Of a stretch of 64,000 bases of DNA, positions 39,012-49,126 are shown one piece after another. A program made the position numbers and the translations under genes. The DNA lies in contig CM034142.1 of the NCBI GenBank assembly GCA_019914995.1, forward strand, positions 3,677,031-3,741,030, written 5' to 3'. Numbering within the stretch: the stretch's first letter is position 1; every line of letters starts with the position of its first letter. Under the pieces are notes generated by a model. That model had not been told where the DNA came from. It was given only the letters and a program-made list of their open reading frames with translations, and did no database searches. Origin of the DNA: Acanthochlamys bracteata (lineage: Eukaryota; Streptophyta; Magnoliopsida; Pandanales; Velloziaceae).

Positions 39012-40715
39012 ATGAAAAAGTTCGAATCAAGACATACATTAAGCACAAAGAATTCAGAGAAGTACTTAACTTAACCAACCAAGCAAATAACTACTTCACT
39101 TATTACAATCACTGTTCGACAGTAGACCATCTCACCAGCCCTTGCGTGGTTCTTTCAACACAAAATTAGAGAAAAGATTAAACCTCCCTAATGAGAAGCT
39201 TAATCAAGCCAGCTGTTCATTCGAATACCTGTCATGGATACCTAAAATAGCAAGGATGCAATAGGGAAAAAATAGCAAACCAGAATGTGTATGAGATAAT
39301 TAGCAACTTAAAGTGACAAAAGGATCACAATGAGCACCAATAATCTAAATAACAGAGCCTGAACTCCCAATTGTTTTAATTTTTTGATTTAAGGGTAGAA
39401 AATGGCAGAATATCTATCCTAACATTGCAAATTCTGAGTTGAAGTGTAGTATTATGAATGGGAAGGAAATCGTATATCATAGAGAATTAACACGAGCAAA
39501 AACAAAAAGGGAACACAAGGCAAGATATCATATAAGCCGTAGGGTTGTTTGTCAAGAATTACGTAGACAATTTATATTACTAAAATTTATGACCTTTTGG
39601 GTATAATTCGTTAATTTAAAACGACAACCAACTTTGAAGGTAAAAGCTGATCACTCTGCCACAAACTGTTAGATAGCATCTGAAAAAAATAGTACTAAAG
39701 AACAGAATGATCTAACATTTGCAAATAGTAGAATGTTCCACCAGCTATTATATCGGTTGTTTAAACTTTTGCAGATTAAGTAAGTCTTCCATATAAAATT
39801 TTTAGAAAGAATGGCTTAGGAATAACGATCTACTCATCAACTCCATTTCCTAGTGTTACTCTCATATTCGCTCAAAACAATAAGCTATCTCGACAGAAAG
39901 CAGCTGAAGCTGCGGACTTTAGTCTTAAAAGCATGTCAGCTATGAAATCGTAGTTCGTAGTAAGCATTTATGAATACAAAACAGCAAAAACAACATACAG
40001 CAAAGGAAACATGCAACATTTCCAACGATAAACTACAAAAAAAGAAACGAAACATAAGACATAACCAGATAAGACATTCTTATAACATTACGGATGTAGA
40101 TGGCAAAATAATAGTTCATGAACTGCTAACTCCTACCTGTTACAACTAACAAGCTTCCATCTCTTCATGACAAAAAACAGAAAACATATTGCAAGATACA
40201 TAGTTCAATCGGTCAGATTAGCAGGAGAAACTAATTAATCAGTGAAAAACAAACTTAAGCAACTGAAGCATCAGGAAAAAGATTCCAAAAAATAGGCATC
40301 TTACTACTTGGTACTTGGATGCCTGGTTTATTAACACAATGTCCCTCCAACAGGCCATCCGCTACATTAGTATCCTGAAACAAAGTGGAAGTTAGGGAAA
40401 AATCATTAGGCAAACATACTAAGTAAGTAGGAAGTTGCATCAAAGATTCAGAGGAGCAGAAAGCTTAACCTTTAAGTTGAGTGGCAGCTTAATAGATTGC
40501 GAGGATAGAAGACAACTTGGCCTTACAACTAGAAGTCTAAACTTTTTCAGAGCTGAAACAAAGCAGGCAAAATAAAAACAATCAAACCCGAGTAAATTTA
40601 GAAAATTAAGAAGAAGCAGAATGATAGAGAGGAGCACGCATTGCCTGCGTTGAAGTGAAGGTGAAACCCCAACCAAAACTCCTAGCTTTTTTAACCTGAA
40701 AAGGTAGAGAAAAAG
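39012..40715. repeat. Array 1 unit, 1704 bp, long type with 30-bp deletion
   Basis: A long-type monomer. At about 39770 it reads CTTTTGCAGATTAAG. About 30 bases have been lost between two GCA triplets, which explains its shorter length. It carries the best-preserved exon-like minus-strand frame (about 40290-40375). Confidence 0.92.
40290..40375 (-). pseudogene. Exon-like remnant in array 1: NVADGLLEGHCVNKPGIQ...
   Basis: On the minus strand the frame reads NVADGLLEGHCVNKPGIQ and then VPSSKMPIFWN. The upstream acceptor is like CACTTTGTTTCAG (its homologue at 47453-47465 is a good acceptor). Other units keep the frame open with changed residues (VADGLLKGRCANKPGIQ). The same place in the single copy (47466-47550) has lost the frame. 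I do not recognise the protein. The conservation across units suggests descent from a coding exon, not present function. Confidence 0.5.
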
Positions 40716-42517
40716 ATGAAAAAGTTCCTATCAAGACATACATTTAGCACAAAGAATTCAGAGAATTACTTAACTTAACCAAGCAAGCAAATAACTGCTT
40801 CACTTATTACAATCAATGTTCGAAAGTAGACCTTCTCACCAGCCCTTGCGTGGTTCTTTCAACACGAAATTAGAGAAAACATTAGACCTCCCTGATGAGA
40901 AGCTTAATCAAGCCAGCTGTTCGACCTCCCTAATGAGAAGCTTAATCAAGCCAGCTGTTCGCTCGATGATCTGTCATGGGTACCTAAAAGAGCAAGGATG
41001 CAATAGAGAGCAAATAGCAAACCAGAATGTGTACTAGATAATTAGCAACTTAAAGTGACCAAAGGATCACAATGAGCACTAATAATCAAAATAACAAAGC
41101 CTGAACTCCCAATTGTTTCAACTTTTTGATTAAAGGGTAGAAAATGACAGAATATCGATCCCAATGTTGCAAATTCTGAGTTGAAGCGTCGTATCATGAA
41201 TGGGAAGGAAATCTTATATCATAGAGAATTAACACAAGCAAAAACAAAAAGGGAACACACGGCAAGATATCATATAAGCCGTAGGGTTGTTTGTCAAGAA
41301 TCGCGTAGAGAATTTACAATACTGGAATTTATGAACTTTTGGGTATAATTCGTTATTTTAAAACGACAACCAACTTTGAAGGCAAAAGCTCATCACCTTG
41401 CCACAAACTGTTAGATAGCATCTGAAAAAGATAATAGTAACGAACATAATGATCTAACATTTGTAAATAGTAGAAAGTTTCACCAGCTATTATATCGGTT
41501 GTTTAAACTTTTGTTAAAGTCCAATAAAAGTGTGACTTTGCAGATTAAGTAAGTCTTCCATAGAAAATTTTTAGAAATAATGGCTTAGGAATAACGATCT
41601 ACTCATCAAATCCATTTACTAGTGTTACTCTCACATTCGCTCGAAACAATAAGCTATCTCGACAGAAAGCAGCTGCAGCTGCGCACTTTAGTCTTAAAAG
41701 CATGTCAGATATGAAATCTTAGTTCGTAGTAAGCATTTATGAATACAAAACAGCAAAAACAACATACAACAAAGGAAACATGCAACATTTCCAACAAGAA
41801 GCTACCAAATAAGAAAGGAAACATAAGACATAACCAGACAAGACATTATTATAACATTACCGACGTACAAGACAAAATAATAGTTCATGAACTGGTAACT
41901 CCTACCTGTTACTTCTAACAAGCTTCCATCACTACATGGCGTAAAATAGAAAACATATTGCAAGATACATAGTTCATTCGGTCAGATCAGCAGGAGAAAC
42001 TAATTAATCAGTGAAAAACAAACTTAAGCAACTTAAGAATAAAAAAATAGATTCCAAAAAATAGGCATCTTACAACTTGGTACTTGGATATCTAGTTTAT
42101 TAACACATCGCCCCTCCAACAGGCCATCCGCTACATTAGTAACCTGAAACAAAGTGAAAGTTAGGGAAAAATCATTTGGCAAACATACTAAGTAAGTAGG
42201 AAGTTACATCAAAGATTCAGAGGAGCAGAAAACTTAACTTTTAAGTTGAGTGGCAGCTTAATAAATCGCGAGCATTGAAGACAACTTGGCCTTACAACCA
42301 GAAGTCTAAACCTTTTTAGAGCTGAAGCAAAGCTGGGAAAATAAAAATAATCAAACCCGAGTAAACTTAGAAAATTGAGAAAAAGCAGAAAGATAGAGAG
42401 GAGCACGCAACTAAACTATCAAGGCAAGTGGCTGCTAACTCTTTGCCTGCATTGAAGCGCAGGTGAACCCCCAACCAAAACTCATAGCCTTTTTAACCTG
42501 AAAAGGAAGAGAGACAA
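40716..42517. repeat. Array 1 unit, 1802 bp, long type with local duplication
   Basis: A long-type monomer lengthened by a 38-bp direct duplication at 40885-40960. Confidence 0.92.
40885..40960. repeat. 38-bp tandem duplication inside one unit
   Basis: GACCTCCCTGATGAGAAGCT... is copied twice in a row (40885-40922 and 40923-40960), with one substitution between the copies (CTGATG versus CTAATG). Confidence 0.9.
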
Positions 42518-43073
42518 ATGAAAAAGTTTCCAATCTAGACATACATTCAGCACAAAGAATTCAGAGAAGAACCTAATTTAAGCAAGCAAGCAAATAACTA
42601 TTTCACTTATTACAATCAATGTTCGAAAGTTGACCTTCTCACCAGCGCTCGCATTGTTCTTGCAACACGAAATTAGAGAAAAGATTTTAGACCTCCCTAA
42701 TGAGAAGCCAGCTGTTTATTGGATGATCTGTCCTCGATAACTAAAAGAGCAAGAATTCAAAAGAGAACAAATAGCAAACCAGAATGTCAATGAGATAATT
42801 AGCAGCTTAAAGTGACAAAAGCATCACAATGAGCACCAATAATCGAAATAACAATAACTAAACTCCCGATTGTTTAAATTTTGAGATTTAAAGGTAGAAA
42901 ATAGCAGAATATCGAACCCAACTTTGCAAATTCTAAGTTGAAGTAGAGCATTATGAATGGGAAGGAAATCTAAGATGATAGAGACTTAACACAAGCACAA
43001 ACAAAAAGGAAACACGAGGCAAGATATCATATAAGCCGTAGGTTTCTTTGTCAAGAATTAGGGAGAGAATTTA
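42518..43073. repeat. Array 1 terminal partial unit
   Basis: The last unit, the most diverged. It is cut off at AGAGAATTTA, where other units continue with CATTACTGGAG. After 43073 the sequence changes to a GC-rich leader. Confidence 0.9.
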
Positions 43074-43320
43074 GCCGTGTGGAGAATGCCCTCGTGCGTG
43101 TTCTCGAAATCAGTTGTCAAGAACTCCCGCCGTGCCGCCGCCGACTCCTCCTTCCATCGTCGCTCGCGGAGCTCTCTCTTCGTAAAATGACGAGAAGAGA
43201 AAGAATTTGGAGAGAGAATTCGTTGTTTTCTTGCGAGAACGAGAGAGGGTTTTTCTTTTGGAGACAATTTGTTTGCAAATTGGGAGAACTAGTTTTTCTT
43301 ACGGGGTGAGAAAAAAACGG
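43074..43320 (-). other. GC-rich, CT-rich gene leader reading into array 1
   Basis: This is the only GC-rich stretch of the window. Read on the minus strand it runs from a TATA box (43348-43355) through a CT-rich leader (CTCTCTCGTTCTCGC, CTTTCTCTTCTCGTC). It then reaches an ATG in good context (GCGACGATGG, at 43157) followed by a GGC-rich stretch. It ends exactly where array 1 homology begins. This is the typical look of a plant 5' UTR and first exon. What gene it belonged to cannot be told. It may be the 5' end of the transcript unit from which array 1 was amplified, or unrelated sequence joined by rearrangement. Confidence 0.55.
43110..43157 (-). pseudogene. Short first-exon-like frame, MEGGVGGGTAGVLDN
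   Basis: An ATG in good plant context (A at -3, G at +4) starts a 15-codon frame that ends at TGA (43110-43112). Glycine-rich starts encoded by GGC repeats are common in plant first exons. The frame is too short to be a protein by itself and no clear donor site follows, so it is most likely a truncated first exon. Product unknown. Confidence 0.3.
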
Positions 43321-43347
43321 TCACAAAGTTCTGCATAGAAGTGAGAG

Positions 43348-43355
43348 GTTTTATA
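43348..43355 (-). promoter_or_regulatory. TATA box of the minus-strand leader
   Basis: On the minus strand it reads GTGTATAAAACCTC. A start about 30 bases downstream (about 43320) would place the CT-rich stretch in the leader and give a 5' UTR of roughly 160 bases before the ATG at 43157. Confidence 0.5.
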
Positions 43356-43423
43356 CACTACATATTAAGATCTTGAGCACCGTTATATTAGGTAGTCGAT
43401 ATCGTTCAGGTTCCCATCTACCG

Positions 43424-44020
43424 TTCTTTTTTTCAATTCAAATTAAAGAAACTTTGATTGTAGATACTCAAGCAGTTATCTCATTATTTTTAAAATAAAT
43501 ATTTTATTAAATAATAAACAAACATTTTATTAAGTTAATTCTACATCTTTAAAATTTTATAGTACATCAAATATATATTTTAAAAATATGGAACAATTTT
43601 TAATGTAAAATATACTTATTCACAAAAGAGTAAAAAATATATTTACAAAATAAAACTCAAAACATTCTTTAACTAAATATAAAAAATTAGATAATTGTGT
43701 TTTTAACCTTATATTTCTAATAAATCTTATCAATATGTATAATAACTATCCAAAATACCTTTAAAATTTCTCAATTTTGTTTTCCCAATAATAGCTAATT
43801 TTTTTTTTCAAATCAGATTAAAGAAACTTTGATTGTGGATATTTAAGTAGTTATCTCATTATTTTTAGAATAAATATTTTTTATAAATAAATATAAGAAA
43901 ATAGATAATTGTGTTTTAAATCTATATTTCAAAATAAATTTTACTGATATGTATAATAACTATCTTTTATCAAAATACCCTTAAAAATTTTTCTTTTTTT
44001 TTTCAATAACAGCTAGTTTT
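43424..44020. repeat. Degenerate direct duplication in AT-rich spacer
   Basis: Copy 1 (about 43424-43800) and copy 2 (43801-44020) share an order of blocks: AAAGAAACTTTGATTGT, AGTTATCTCATTATTTTTA, ATAATTGTGTTTT, ATATGTATAATAACTATC and AATA(A)CAGCTA. Copy 1 has about 130 extra bases in its middle. Function unknown; no terminal inverted repeats were seen. Confidence 0.75.
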
Positions 44021-45400
44021 CCGCCATGTTTCGATATGCATATGTGAAAAATTTTGATGAAATAATAGTTTATAAATATATATATTTATTATATGTTTGA
44101 AGGTTAACATCAAATCACATAAGACTTGGAAACGAAAAATCTTCAAAAAGATGAAAAAATAAGTAGCAAATGGAAAATTTCTCTTAAACATTCTTTGAAC
44201 ATTTTCCATCTATTCTCCAGCTCTTTTCAAATGAAATATGAATATATTTGAAGATAAGAAAAAATTTTTTTGTCAACAACTAGTTCTTAGAAACTATTTT
44301 CTCTCTATTTGCAATAAATTTAAATATTTCATAAAACGACAGCACAAACACTTACATTTGATCTATTATTTTATCACCATATTTTGGTAAAACGATTTTG
44401 AATTTGGTTTTACTTTACAAACTTGATTCACCCTTCTTGAGATTTTCTAGCAAGGACTAATAATACCTATAAAAGCTTGATCAATTGCAACACATTTAAA
44501 ACTCTATCTTTCACAAGAAAATTATCTATCGTCAAATTCAGACTCCCATAAATAAAAGCTTATATGAAGTACTAAAAATGCTATAACTTCAACAAAAATA
44601 ATAATAAGTAATTAAATGAATAAATAAAATTAAAGAGAGAGGAATAAATAATTTGAAGTAAATCTAAGTAAAATGCTTTTATAGATAAATTAATATATGT
44701 TAAGAGAACGTATAGGAGAACTCACTCTCCGATTTATAGCAGCTGTGATATTTAAATCTAATATTCACCGTTAAATATGAAGAACTATAAGTTCAAATTA
44801 TACTGACAAAATTATGTCAACCAAAATACGAATCGACGTTTATTCTATTACTTGATCAAAATGACAACAAAATAATAATATAAATTTTAAAAGTTTTTTC
44901 TTTCTGTTATCTTGATTAAATGACTGGGAGGAAGTCGATTTATGTTCTGATTAAGCTAAAATTTTATCAATATGTTAATTTATGATTCTTCATACTAACG
45001 GTAGAAATTAAATTTAAAAATCATTCCGATCATAAATGGGAAAAGAAGTATGCAGGACTATCCGAAAACTATTAGACCACTGTATTTACCGAGACTTGCA
45101 GTAGAGACAAATTACTAGCATTTAGGATCTATTTGGATAAAAAAGTAATATGGAAAATGAAGGAAGAGCGTAAGTAATACATAGTAGAGTAATATAATGG
45201 AGAGAAAGAAATGACACATCATTTACTATACCTTATTTGAATATATTAGCAACATTAATGAAGGGAAAAAAAGTTCTCCTTATTTGGTTAGAAAGTAAAG
45301 TGAGACGTAAATAACATGAACTTCTCTAAAAGATCTGAAAATGCCCTTTTTAGATTTTGGAAATAAGTGATCTGTCTCTTTAAATTTAAACTTGGAACAA
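44021..45400. other. AT-rich intergenic spacer
   Basis: Lies between the two divergent leaders. Apart from AT runs and short chance frames nothing is recognisable: no coding stretch, no RNA gene and no array homology. Confidence 0.6.
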
Positions 45401-45426
45401 CTAACAAATTTTCATGTATGGCACTA

Positions 45427-45434
45427 TATAAATA
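45427..45434 (+). promoter_or_regulatory. TATA box of the plus-strand transcript unit
   Basis: GCACTATATAAATAGAG is a near-perfect plant TATA context (C-TATAAATA-G). A start is expected near 45460. A pyrimidine-rich leader follows (TTTCTTTCCC, TCTCTTTTTTCTTC at 45586-45620), as is usual for plant 5' UTRs. Confidence 0.55.
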
Positions 45435-45678
45435 GAGTTGCTCTCTGAATAAATTACAACTAGTAAAAAGATTTCCGAACTTACATATCTAACAGACATA
45501 TAACCCAAGTTACAGACTACGAGAAATAAACAATTTCCACAACCTGTTCATTAAGAAAGCAGTAAAATTTTTCTTCGATTGTAGTTTCTTTCCCTTCGGT
45601 TTCTCTTTTTTCTTCTACTCGCGGTTTCTTTCTTCGTCGTGCCATTTTCTGTTTTCTAATTCAATTTGACTGGAAAGA

Positions 45679-45786
45679 ATGAAAAAGATCCATTCCTATT
45701 CTTTGGAGGTGTTGGTTGCGATATATGCCTTTTCCTGTTCGGGAATAGATAAACTTATGGTTTTGAATTTTCCTTTAAATAAATGA
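45679..45786 (+). CDS. Small open frame (35 codons) after the leader
   Basis: The first ATG after the pyrimidine-rich leader (GAAAGAATGAAAAAG) opens a 35-codon frame, MKKIHSYSLEVLVAIY..., ending TGA. It has no recognisable domain. It could be the remains of a first exon or a chance frame. It is listed because it is the first ATG of the only plausible transcript unit here. Confidence 0.2.
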   Translation: MKKIHSYSLEVLVAIYAFSCSGIDKLMVLNFPLNK

Positions 45787-47077
45787 CATAATATTTCATC
45801 ATGAAAGAATGGGTTTCAGTTGTTGTTTCAATTCTTATTATCTTGTGAAGAATAGGTATATTATCTTGTGAAGTTGCATTTACTGCTTTCTTTTGGGGGA
45901 GTTTAGCTGGTGAATTTGCCCCTTTGTAGTCGTATATCTGCTCTGCTTCTGTTTGACTAACAAATTTTCTGTTTTCTATGATTTGGAAGTAGTTGCCATC
46001 TTAGTGTTGAGTACTAAAAATATCAGCAATACTATTTCCTTACACAACACAATATGCATCTATATTCCTAACATAAAAGTCTAGAGTAATGATGCTTCAT
46101 TTTGGCTTTAACTGTATAGTCAAGTTGCTGTGGTACTCCCATGCTTCCTGTTTTTTCGTGGAATTGCCTTTTCAATATTCTGTTTGAGTTGTTTCAGGAG
46201 GCTAATGATATGTTAAGATTAGAGCTTGTGGCGTACATGGCTAATGTTCTTCTGCCGTGATATTCTTATTGGTTTGTTTAATCTAAGGAAATGAATTCGA
46301 AGTTGTAAATGAGTGCTTGTGATGTATTGCTTAGCCTATTTGTCTGAGGATTTCTCCGAATTCAATTGTTATGTTTAGCATGGGACTCTTGCAAGGAAGT
46401 TCTTAGTGATGAAAAATGCAAACTGGTAGACTTTTGTAAGTAGGTTCCTAGGTGTGTCCTTTAGATGTCGTTGTTAACTTGGTTCTGTATCATGACCAAT
46501 TGCTTAGTAATTAAATACCAATTGCTATAGTGGAGACAACCAATATAATAACTATTAGAACATTCTATTACTTAGGCATGTTAGAACACTCTGTTATTCA
46601 GCACTGTTTTTTTCTTATGATGCTTTTAGCTGTTTTGTGGGAAGGTGATGAGTTTTTGTCTTAAAATTTGTTTGTCATTTTAAATTGATGCATCATGCCT
46701 AAAAGTGATAAACTAGAGTAATATAATAACTCTAAGAAATTCTTGATAAATAACTCTTAGGTGCAACATTACTTATATGATATCTTGTCTTATGTTCTCT
46801 TTTTGTTTTTTGGCTTATGTCACTTTAAGTCGTTAATTATCTAACACACATTTTGATTTTCTATTTATCCTCTTTTCCATCCTTCCTCTTCTAGGTTTCT
46901 AGGACTGGATGGTCTGAAGAACAGCTAGTGTGATTAAGCCTCTCAATAGGGGGATCTAATATTTTATTTTGTTTTGCTTAATTTCAGGCTATAAGAATCA
47001 TGCAAGCGCTAGTGATGAGGTCTAATTTGGAACAAAGATGATAATAAGTGAAGTAGTTATTCGCTTGGTTGGTTAAG

Positions 47078-47156
47078 GTATGTGCTTTTTTGAATTCATT
47101 GCGGTCGCCTGTATGTCTTGCTTGCATACTGTTTCATATCTTTGTATTCGTTTCAG
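47078..47156 (+). other. Probable intron (79 bp) in the single-copy relative
   Basis: Donor GGTTAAG/GTATGTG and acceptor TTCGTTTCAG/GTTAAT bracket a T-rich stretch of typical plant minimum length. The same place in array 1 units (reverse complement) keeps the T-rich stretch and a CCCTTATCAG acceptor, but the donor reads TTAAGTTAGGTGC. The splice pair is therefore better preserved in the single copy. Confidence 0.6.
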
Positions 47157-47856
47157 GTTAATATAACTAAAGAATTTTGGTTGGAGGGTCAGTTTGCCTT
47201 CAATGCCGGTAATGAGTTACTCTGCCGCTTGCCTTGATAGTTTAGTTGCGAGCTCGTCTGTATCATTCTGCTTTTTCTTAACTTTCTAAGTTTACTTGCG
47301 TGTGATTCTTTTTCTTGTACATGCTTTGTTTCAGCTCTAAGAAAGATTAGACTTATGATTGGAGGGCCAACTTGTGTTTCCTACTCATCTGAATCTTTGA
47401 TGTAACTTGCTACTTTCTTAATTTGCTTGCTGTAACCTTTTTTCCTATCTCCCACTTTGTTTCAGGTTACTAAAGCAGCAGACTGTCAGTTGGAGAGTCA
47501 ATGTGATAATAATTCAGGCATCTAAATACCGGGCTAGTAACCTGTATTTTGGAATCTTTTTATTGATGCTTAAATTGCTTAAACTTGTCATGCACTCATT
47601 AATTAGCTTCTCCTGCTGATCTTATTGTTGAACTAGGGATCTTACAATTTGTCTTCTGTTTTCAGCCATATAAAGATGGAAGTTAATTTCACTTAGCAGG
47701 TCGGAGTTAGAAATTCATGAAATGCCTAACTTTTCCAAAAAGGCCAAGCAAGACGGATGCTAGAATGATATCGTTTCCAAATCTAATAACACAAACATCA
47801 AAAAATTGCTGCGAACTCTAACAACAAATGCAATATCTAAATTAAAATATACATAC

Positions 47857-47947
47857 CATAGCGTCAACTTCTAGTTTAACGATATAAAGTTCTAACTTAA
47901 ACACTAAATTCATTCATGACCTCCAATCGATCTTGTCCCATCAATAG
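47857..47947 (-). pseudogene. Exon-like segment A of array 2
   Basis: On the minus strand the segment ends at CGCTATG/GTATGTATATT, a strong donor (GTATGT at 47856-47851) found at the same place in nearly all units. It begins after GTGACAG. One frame reads IDGTRSIGGHE and then meets a stop, so it is not coding as it stands. No family recognised. Confidence 0.4.
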
Positions 47948-48276
47948 CTGTCACTATAAAGTTAAACCAAACGAAAATAATTTATTATATATTCAAATAA
48001 AAACGCTAACTGCTAAAATCCTACACTCATCTTTTAATACTGTTTACATCAAGAACTTGTCCAAATTCGACTACCGGAGTTATATAGAAAAAATTTGATT
48101 AAAGTCTGTGCTTCTCCAAAAAGAAGTTGTAAGAATGAGCGCTAAATTCTGCAGGTTCTTGCAACATACAACATGCACGTATAATGGAATAATTGCTAGT
48201 AATGAAATGTTTCAACCACAAAATGAAAACAAAATATTTTATGATAACTACTCACGACCAGCACCTTATTACATAC

Positions 48277-48338
48277 CTTGTAGACAGCTCCTATGAAGCA
48301 TGGCTAAAGTTTTGTGCCTACCGTAGTATTAAAATCTG
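48277..48338 (-). pseudogene. Exon-like segment B of array 2
   Basis: The minus strand gives an acceptor GGTAGTCAG, then 62 bases, then a donor (CAAG/GTATGTAATAAGG, GTATGT at 48276-48271). In sister units the same donor is preserved (for example near 50886 and 54367). One frame reads IALAMLYGSCLQ in sister units. Gene identity unknown. Confidence 0.45.
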
Positions 48339-49126
48339 CTGACTACCATCGGAAATCAAATCAACTATGAAAAACTAACAAAAAGAAAACCATTGAAAAT
48401 TTCGGACTGAGAAGTTAAGCAAACCCAAATTAGCCTTATCCATCCAAATTTAGAAAAATATAATTTATTCTACAGATCTATTTTTTAGATCCTCCCCTCA
48501 ACGGAGTATTATGTATTGAAAGAAAATTAATATGAGAAACATTGAAGTGTTAAGATTTTAAGCTAACTTATGTCTGATGTAAGTCGTAATTCGCTAAAAT
48601 TATATTTCAATAATATCAACAATTATGAGGATACAAACTAGAGTGATTATACATTACGTAAATATTACAATCAACTGTTTTGACTAACTACTGTAGAAGT
48701 TCTCTAATACGCCAACATATAGCATAAATAGATCTATCGAGCATGCCGTGCCATGTTCTTTACTTTTAACATAGACCATTTAATATACAAAACTTCTAAA
48801 ACAACTCAAATCAGAATCTAAATGAATCACATTGAGAATACAAAAGTTAATTCAAGAGTAGCTGTGACAACTTTTACATTACCCTTCAAACAAGCTGATT
48901 TTCAGCATAAGGCAATTGTGATGGAGATGTACGCATCTCCTAAACAGCCAGCTCCAGCAGAGAACAGATTCCTTCTACTTTAAAAATATTCAAATTGCAC
49001 AAGATGACAGCTCTACCTGGTAGAAAGAAAACTTTCCGACGAAAATCTCAAAACCAACGCACTAACTACGTTTTCAAGGTAAAGAATTAAAATTGTTTAA
49101 ATGATGAGTTTTACACTCGCTACTTA

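Larger units (their letters stand above)
33882..43073. repeat. Tandem array 1, right block
   Basis: Unit starts are at 33903, 35522, 37269, 39012, 40716 and 42518. The first interval is 1619 bp; the next ones are 1747, 1743, 1704 and 1802 bp. From about 36.5 kb the units contain an extra segment of about 135 bp. These units are the most diverged from the rest of the array. They share diagnostic bases with the inverted single copy at 46.2-47.72 kb (CTTAAAGTGAC, CATTGAA after the CCTG block, TTCATGAA). Homology stops at about 43073. Confidence 0.96.
45460..47721 (+). pseudogene. Single-copy, intron-containing relative of the array 1 unit (inverted), truncated by array 2
   Basis: A transcript-like region on the plus strand: TATA box, pyrimidine-rich leader, then from about 46.2 kb sequence that matches the reverse complement of array 1 block by block. 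Shared landmarks include CTTATATGATATCTTG (46772-46787), GTCACTTTAAGT (46819-46830), TATCATTCTGCTT (47261) and CAGGCATC.AA.TACC (about 47513). Acceptors of the TTTCAG type lie at 46985-46987, 47154-47156, 47332-47334, 47463-47465 and 47663-47665. A complete 79-bp T-rich intron fits 47078-47156 (AAG/GTATGTG ... TTTCAG/GT). All frames carry stops, so it is a decayed gene or a noncoding transcript. It stops where array 2 begins. Gene identity unknown. Confidence 0.65.

Noticed and set aside
1-43073. Array 1 as ribosomal DNA spacer or a typical centromeric satellite
   Set aside because: No 18S, 5.8S, 25S or 5S sequence occurs in or near the array, and the monomer is about ten times longer than usual plant centromeric repeats. 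A centromeric location cannot be excluded but nothing in the sequence supports it.
43058-43267. A 69-codon minus-strand frame covering the GC-rich leader
   Set aside because: It would start at TTG, reads through an evident CT-rich leader and runs into array 1 sequence. The ATG at 43157 in another frame has a much better context.
45110-45340. A possible small nonautonomous DNA transposon (ATTTGGATAAAAAAGTAA ... CTTATTTGGTTAGAAAG)
   Set aside because: Some wording resembles plant miniature elements, but no terminal inverted repeats or target-site duplication could be matched.
45460-47721. Double-stranded RNA from array 1 and its inverted relative as a silencing trigger
   Set aside because: The two promoters point away from each other and both would give RNA of the same sense, so the transcripts would not pair. 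Read-through from the plus-strand LTR could give antisense RNA, but there is no sequence evidence for it.
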